From assembly GCF_004764705.1 (NCBI RefSeq), contig NZ_SHLX01000015.1, positions 164,283 through 228,282 of the forward strand: a stretch of 64,000 nt of DNA. Direction: 5' to 3'. Positions 61,335-64,000 of this stretch are shown here, piece by piece. The notes under the pieces are model-generated. The model was not told where the DNA came from, ran no database searches, and saw only the letters and a program-made list of their open reading frames with translations. This DNA comes from Paenibacillus cymbidii. Its GTDB lineage: Bacteria; Bacillota; Bacilli; Paenibacillales; NBRC-103111. Position 1 is the first letter of the stretch; each line of letters begins with the position of its first letter. The translations under genes were made by a program, and so were the position numbers.

Positions 61335-63875
61335 ATGAACCTCATCCATCTTCATCCGCATCCGCGTCGGCTGCTGTCCGTCGCATGCGTTGCCGCCGCG
61401 CTGCTGGCTGCGGCACTTCTCGCGCTGCTCCTGCCGCCGCCCGGCCCGGCTTACGGCCAGATGGGCAACGGACTGAAAGGCGACTATTACGACAACGCCG
61501 ATTTCACCGTCCCGAAGCTGTCGCGCACCGACGCGACGGTCAACTTCAACTGGGGCGCCGGCTCGCCCGACGCCTCCATCGGCGCGGACACGTTCTCCGT
61601 CCGCTGGACGGGGCAAGTTCGGCCGCAGTACGCGCAGGCGTACACGTTCTATGTCGGTTTCGACGGCGGCGTCCGGCTGTGGGTCGACGGCGAGCTGCTG
61701 ATCGACAAGTGGTTCGATCAGACAGGCGCCGAATGGTCGGCGGCGATCGAGCTGGCGGCCAATACCGACTACGACATTCGGCTGGACTATTACACCGCCG
61801 CAGGCAACGCCTCCGTCAAGCTCAGTTGGTCGAGCGCCAGCCAGGCGAAGCAGGTCGTGCCGCAAAGCCGGCTGAGCGAAACTCCGCCGCTCGTCAGCGC
61901 CGGCAAGCCCGCCACCGCGCAGAGCAGCGAAACCGGGCACGGCCCGGCTTACGGCAACGACGGCGACGCCACCAACGCCAGCTATTGGTCGGCGTATCCG
62001 TACACGCAGTGGTGGCAAATCGATCTCGGCGGCGACTACGACATCCGCACGATCAAGCTCCGCAACTACGTTGACGGCACCCGCTACTACCGTTACGACA
62101 TTCAAACCAGCTCCGACGGCGCCTCATGGACGACCGTTGCGGCCAAAACGAACAACACCCCCGCGACCGACGCCGGCGACTCGTACTCCGTCAGCGGCAC
62201 GGGGCGATATGTACGGGTGAACGTTACGTACAACTCGGCGAACCGGGGCACGCACATCAGCGATTTTAAAGTATACGGGTACAAGGCGTGTTCGCTCGAT
62301 CCGTTCCTGCTGACGCTCGGCAAGCCGGCCGAAGTGGAGGCGCTGCCGTCGTCGCCGGGCGACCCGGTGATAACGTACACCCAGACCGGCCACGAGCCGC
62401 AATACGCGGTCGACGCCGACGCCACGAACGGCAACTATGCCAGCGTTTCGCCTTACCAGCATTACTGGCAGGTCGACCTTGGCGGCAACTACGACATTCG
62501 TCAAATCAGGCTGCGCAACTACGTTGACGGCACCCGCTTTTACCAATATGCGATTTATGTCAGCAAGGACCGGTTCAACTGGACCGAAGTCGGCGCCAAA
62601 ACGAACACCGCCCCGGCAACCGACGCCGGCGATTCGTATGCGGTCAGCGCAGCCGGGCGGTACATCCGGGTGATGGGCACGTACAATTCCGCCAACGCCG
62701 TGTTTCACATTACCGATCTGAAGGCGTACGGCTACCACGAGGCGGTCCCCGTGCCGGCGCCAGCCGCAAACCGCAGCGCGCTTGCGATTATCCAGTCCGA
62801 GAACTACGACGCGGTAAGCGGCATCAGCTTCGTGCCGAGCCCCGACTCGACGCACGAATACGGCTACGGTAACGATGCCGACGCGGCCAGCGCAACGACG
62901 GCGGGCGACTATTTGCGTTTCGACAACATCGATTTCGGCTCTGGCGGCGTCGATCAATTTATCGCCCGGGTGTATACGCCGAACGCGGATGCCGGTCAGC
63001 CGCAGGAAACGGTCAACTTGCAGGTGCGGCTCGACTCTCCGACGGGCACGCTGATCGGCACGCTGCCCGCCTTCAAGCAATGGACGCGCAACAGCACGCT
63101 CGCCTGCGACGTCAGCAACGTGACCGGAGTGCACAGCGTGTATTTGATCATCGGCAACAACTCGGCCAAAGGGCTCGGCATCAACTGGTTCCAGTTCGCG
63201 AAGAAGCCGGCAGCGCCAACGCCGTCCCCGGCGCCTTCGCCCTTGCCGACGCCGGCAAGCTACAATGTGTACTTCGGCAACCTGCACAGCCACACCGCCT
63301 TCTCCGACGGCGTGAGCGTGCCCGACGCGGCGTTCGACTACGCTCGCAACACGGCGCATCTCGATTTTCTGGCGGTTACCGACCACTCCAACCTGTACGA
63401 CAACGGCCTGGCGTGGGACCGCAGCCTCGAATGGCGCGATCTGAAGTTGGCGGCCGACCGCAAGACGGTGAACGGCAGCTTCGTCGCCATCGCCGGCAGC
63501 GAAACGACGTGGTACCCGTCGGACGGCTTCGGGCATATGAACACGCTGGCGATGGAGCATTTTATCAATACGTATGAAACCAAATACAACACGCCGGCCA
63601 CGTTCTACAACGCGGTGAAGCAGTATCCGGCGGCGATCGTGCAGTGGAACCATCCGTGGGACGCCGATTTTAACGGCTTTGCGCCTTATGATGCGGATGC
63701 GGATCAGGTCGTCGATTTAATGGAGGTGCCCGCCTGGACGAATGCGATCAACTACATGGGGTACTATGCGGCGGCGCTCGATCGGGGCTGGCATATCGGC
63801 CCGGCGGGCAACCAGGACAACCACCAGGCGAACTGGGGCACACTCGACTTGCGCCGTACGGCAGTGCTGGCGGAG
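61335..63875 (+). pseudogene. Secreted PA14 / F5-8 type C (x2) / CBM6 / PHP protein, truncated by an IS element
   Basis: This is a modular extracellular protein with 847 codons before the insertion. The order is: signal peptide (about 1-36, with an Ala/Leu-rich core), PA14-like domain (38-175; LKGDYYDNADFTVPKLSR, then FYVGFDGGVRLWVDGE), two discoidin domains (180-320 and 325-475; both with WQIDLGG or WQVDLGG and LRNYVDGTR), CBM6 (485-625), a Pro/Thr/Ser linker, and a PHP domain (from about 648; YFGNLHSHTAFSDG, then FLAVTDHSN). The ATG has GGAGG 9 nt upstream. Sequence identity to PHP proteins ends after LRRTAVLAE, where the terminal sequence of an IS3-family element begins. The lost 3' part would hold the last metal ligands. 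Confidence 0.87.
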
Positions 63876-64000
63876 TGTACCTTTGTCAAGAAAGTAGACA
63901 CACAATTTAAGCGATCTGCTGTTGCTCGTAGTACCTTTTTTCGCATAAATGCGGGGTGAGGTAACCAATTGACGAATGGATGCGAGTGCGATTGTAATCA
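63876..64000 (-). mobile_element. IS3-family insertion sequence (right end only, runs off the window)
   Basis: The element's end starts TGTACCTTTGTCAAGAAAGT, a typical IS3-family terminal sequence. It lies 31 nt beyond the stop of a minus-strand transposase C-terminus. It interrupts the secreted PHP protein gene. The other end and the target duplication lie outside the window. Confidence 0.82.
63907..64000 (-). CDS. IS3-family transposase, C-terminal fragment
   Basis: The last 30 residues of an IS3 OrfB integrase-type transposase are read on the minus strand: YNRTRIHSSIGYLTP, then HLCEKRYYEQQQIA and TAA at 63907. The NRxRIHSSIGYLTP stretch is the conserved end of the rve domain in this family. 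The gene starts outside the window, so its integrity is unknown. Confidence 0.85.
   Translation of the reverse strand, partial: DYNRTRIHSSIGYLTPHLCEKRYYEQQQIA

Noticed and set aside
61110..62105. N-terminal extension of the membrane AraC gene to 62105
   Set aside because: The extension is antisense to the secreted PA14/discoidin gene and has no family similarity. The ATG at 61109 starts the usual short cytosolic lead before the first helix.
61335..63959. Full-length reading of the secreted PHP protein to the TGA at 63959
   Set aside because: The last 28 codons come from the end of an IS3-family element and show no PHP similarity. The natural C-terminus lies beyond the insertion.

Overview
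The window looks like a chromosomal segment of a spore-forming, Gram-positive Paenibacillaceae bacterium (Paenibacillus/Cohnella type). The reasons are the strong GGAGG-type ribosome sites, frequent TTG/GTG starts, several LplB/LplC-type sugar importers with lipoprotein binding proteins, YesM/YesN-type regulators, an SLH-domain surface protein with a BclA-like collagen stalk, and secDF as one fused gene. Most of it is GC-rich. About 4.2-10.8 kb is visibly AT-richer and 33.9-35.0 kb is clearly AT-rich. No rRNA, tRNA or CRISPR array was seen.

Layout. (1) 1-4250, plus strand: a damaged sugar-uptake/sulfatase operon. A binding protein and one permease are intact; the second permease is fused in frame to a sulfatase tail, and the next sulfatase has lost its middle. 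(2) 4269-17519, minus strand: a sugar-catabolic cluster with the permease LplB at one end and the binding protein plus LplC at the other. Between them lie an HpcH/HpaI aldolase, an SDR, NagA, a PhyH dioxygenase, a Gfo/Idh oxidoreductase, an aldo/keto reductase, a sialidase-fold protein and a membrane AraC regulator. Three promoters in the cluster share a conserved upstream operator. (3) 17929-32522, minus: a second glycan cluster with GH95, an unclassified glycosidase, a binding protein, LplC and LplB, next to an operon of a TIM-barrel hydrolase, a YesM-like kinase and a YesN-like regulator. (4) 33092-38804: a creatininase-family hydrolase, a decayed AT-rich serine hydrolase, prfC, an atypical SRAP protein and a secreted metallophosphoesterase. 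(5) 38972-49765: secDF and a short SecA2-like secA overlapping by ATGA, three glycosyltransferase genes, and an SLH/collagen-like surface protein. Together these look like an accessory secretion and glycosylation locus for a Gly-X-Thr protein. (6) 50516-53714: zwf, a 29-residue membrane peptide and a FliD-like orphan. (7) 54193 to the end: a third LplB/LplC importer with a membrane AraC regulator and a PHP phosphoesterase, divergent from a secreted PA14/discoidin/CBM6/PHP protein that is cut off by an IS3-family element at the right edge.

Cross-cutting structure. Four copies of a 192-193 nt element, each with four hairpins in an X-Y-Y-X order and nearly invariant spacing, lie in the same orientation just 3' of minus-strand genes (17723, 26950, 32845 and 53985). 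A different four-unit repeat lies at 50101-50284. Every binding-protein gene in the window has a strong hairpin at one of its intercistronic borders. No importer here has its own ATPase gene, so a shared MsmK-type ATPase encoded elsewhere is assumed.
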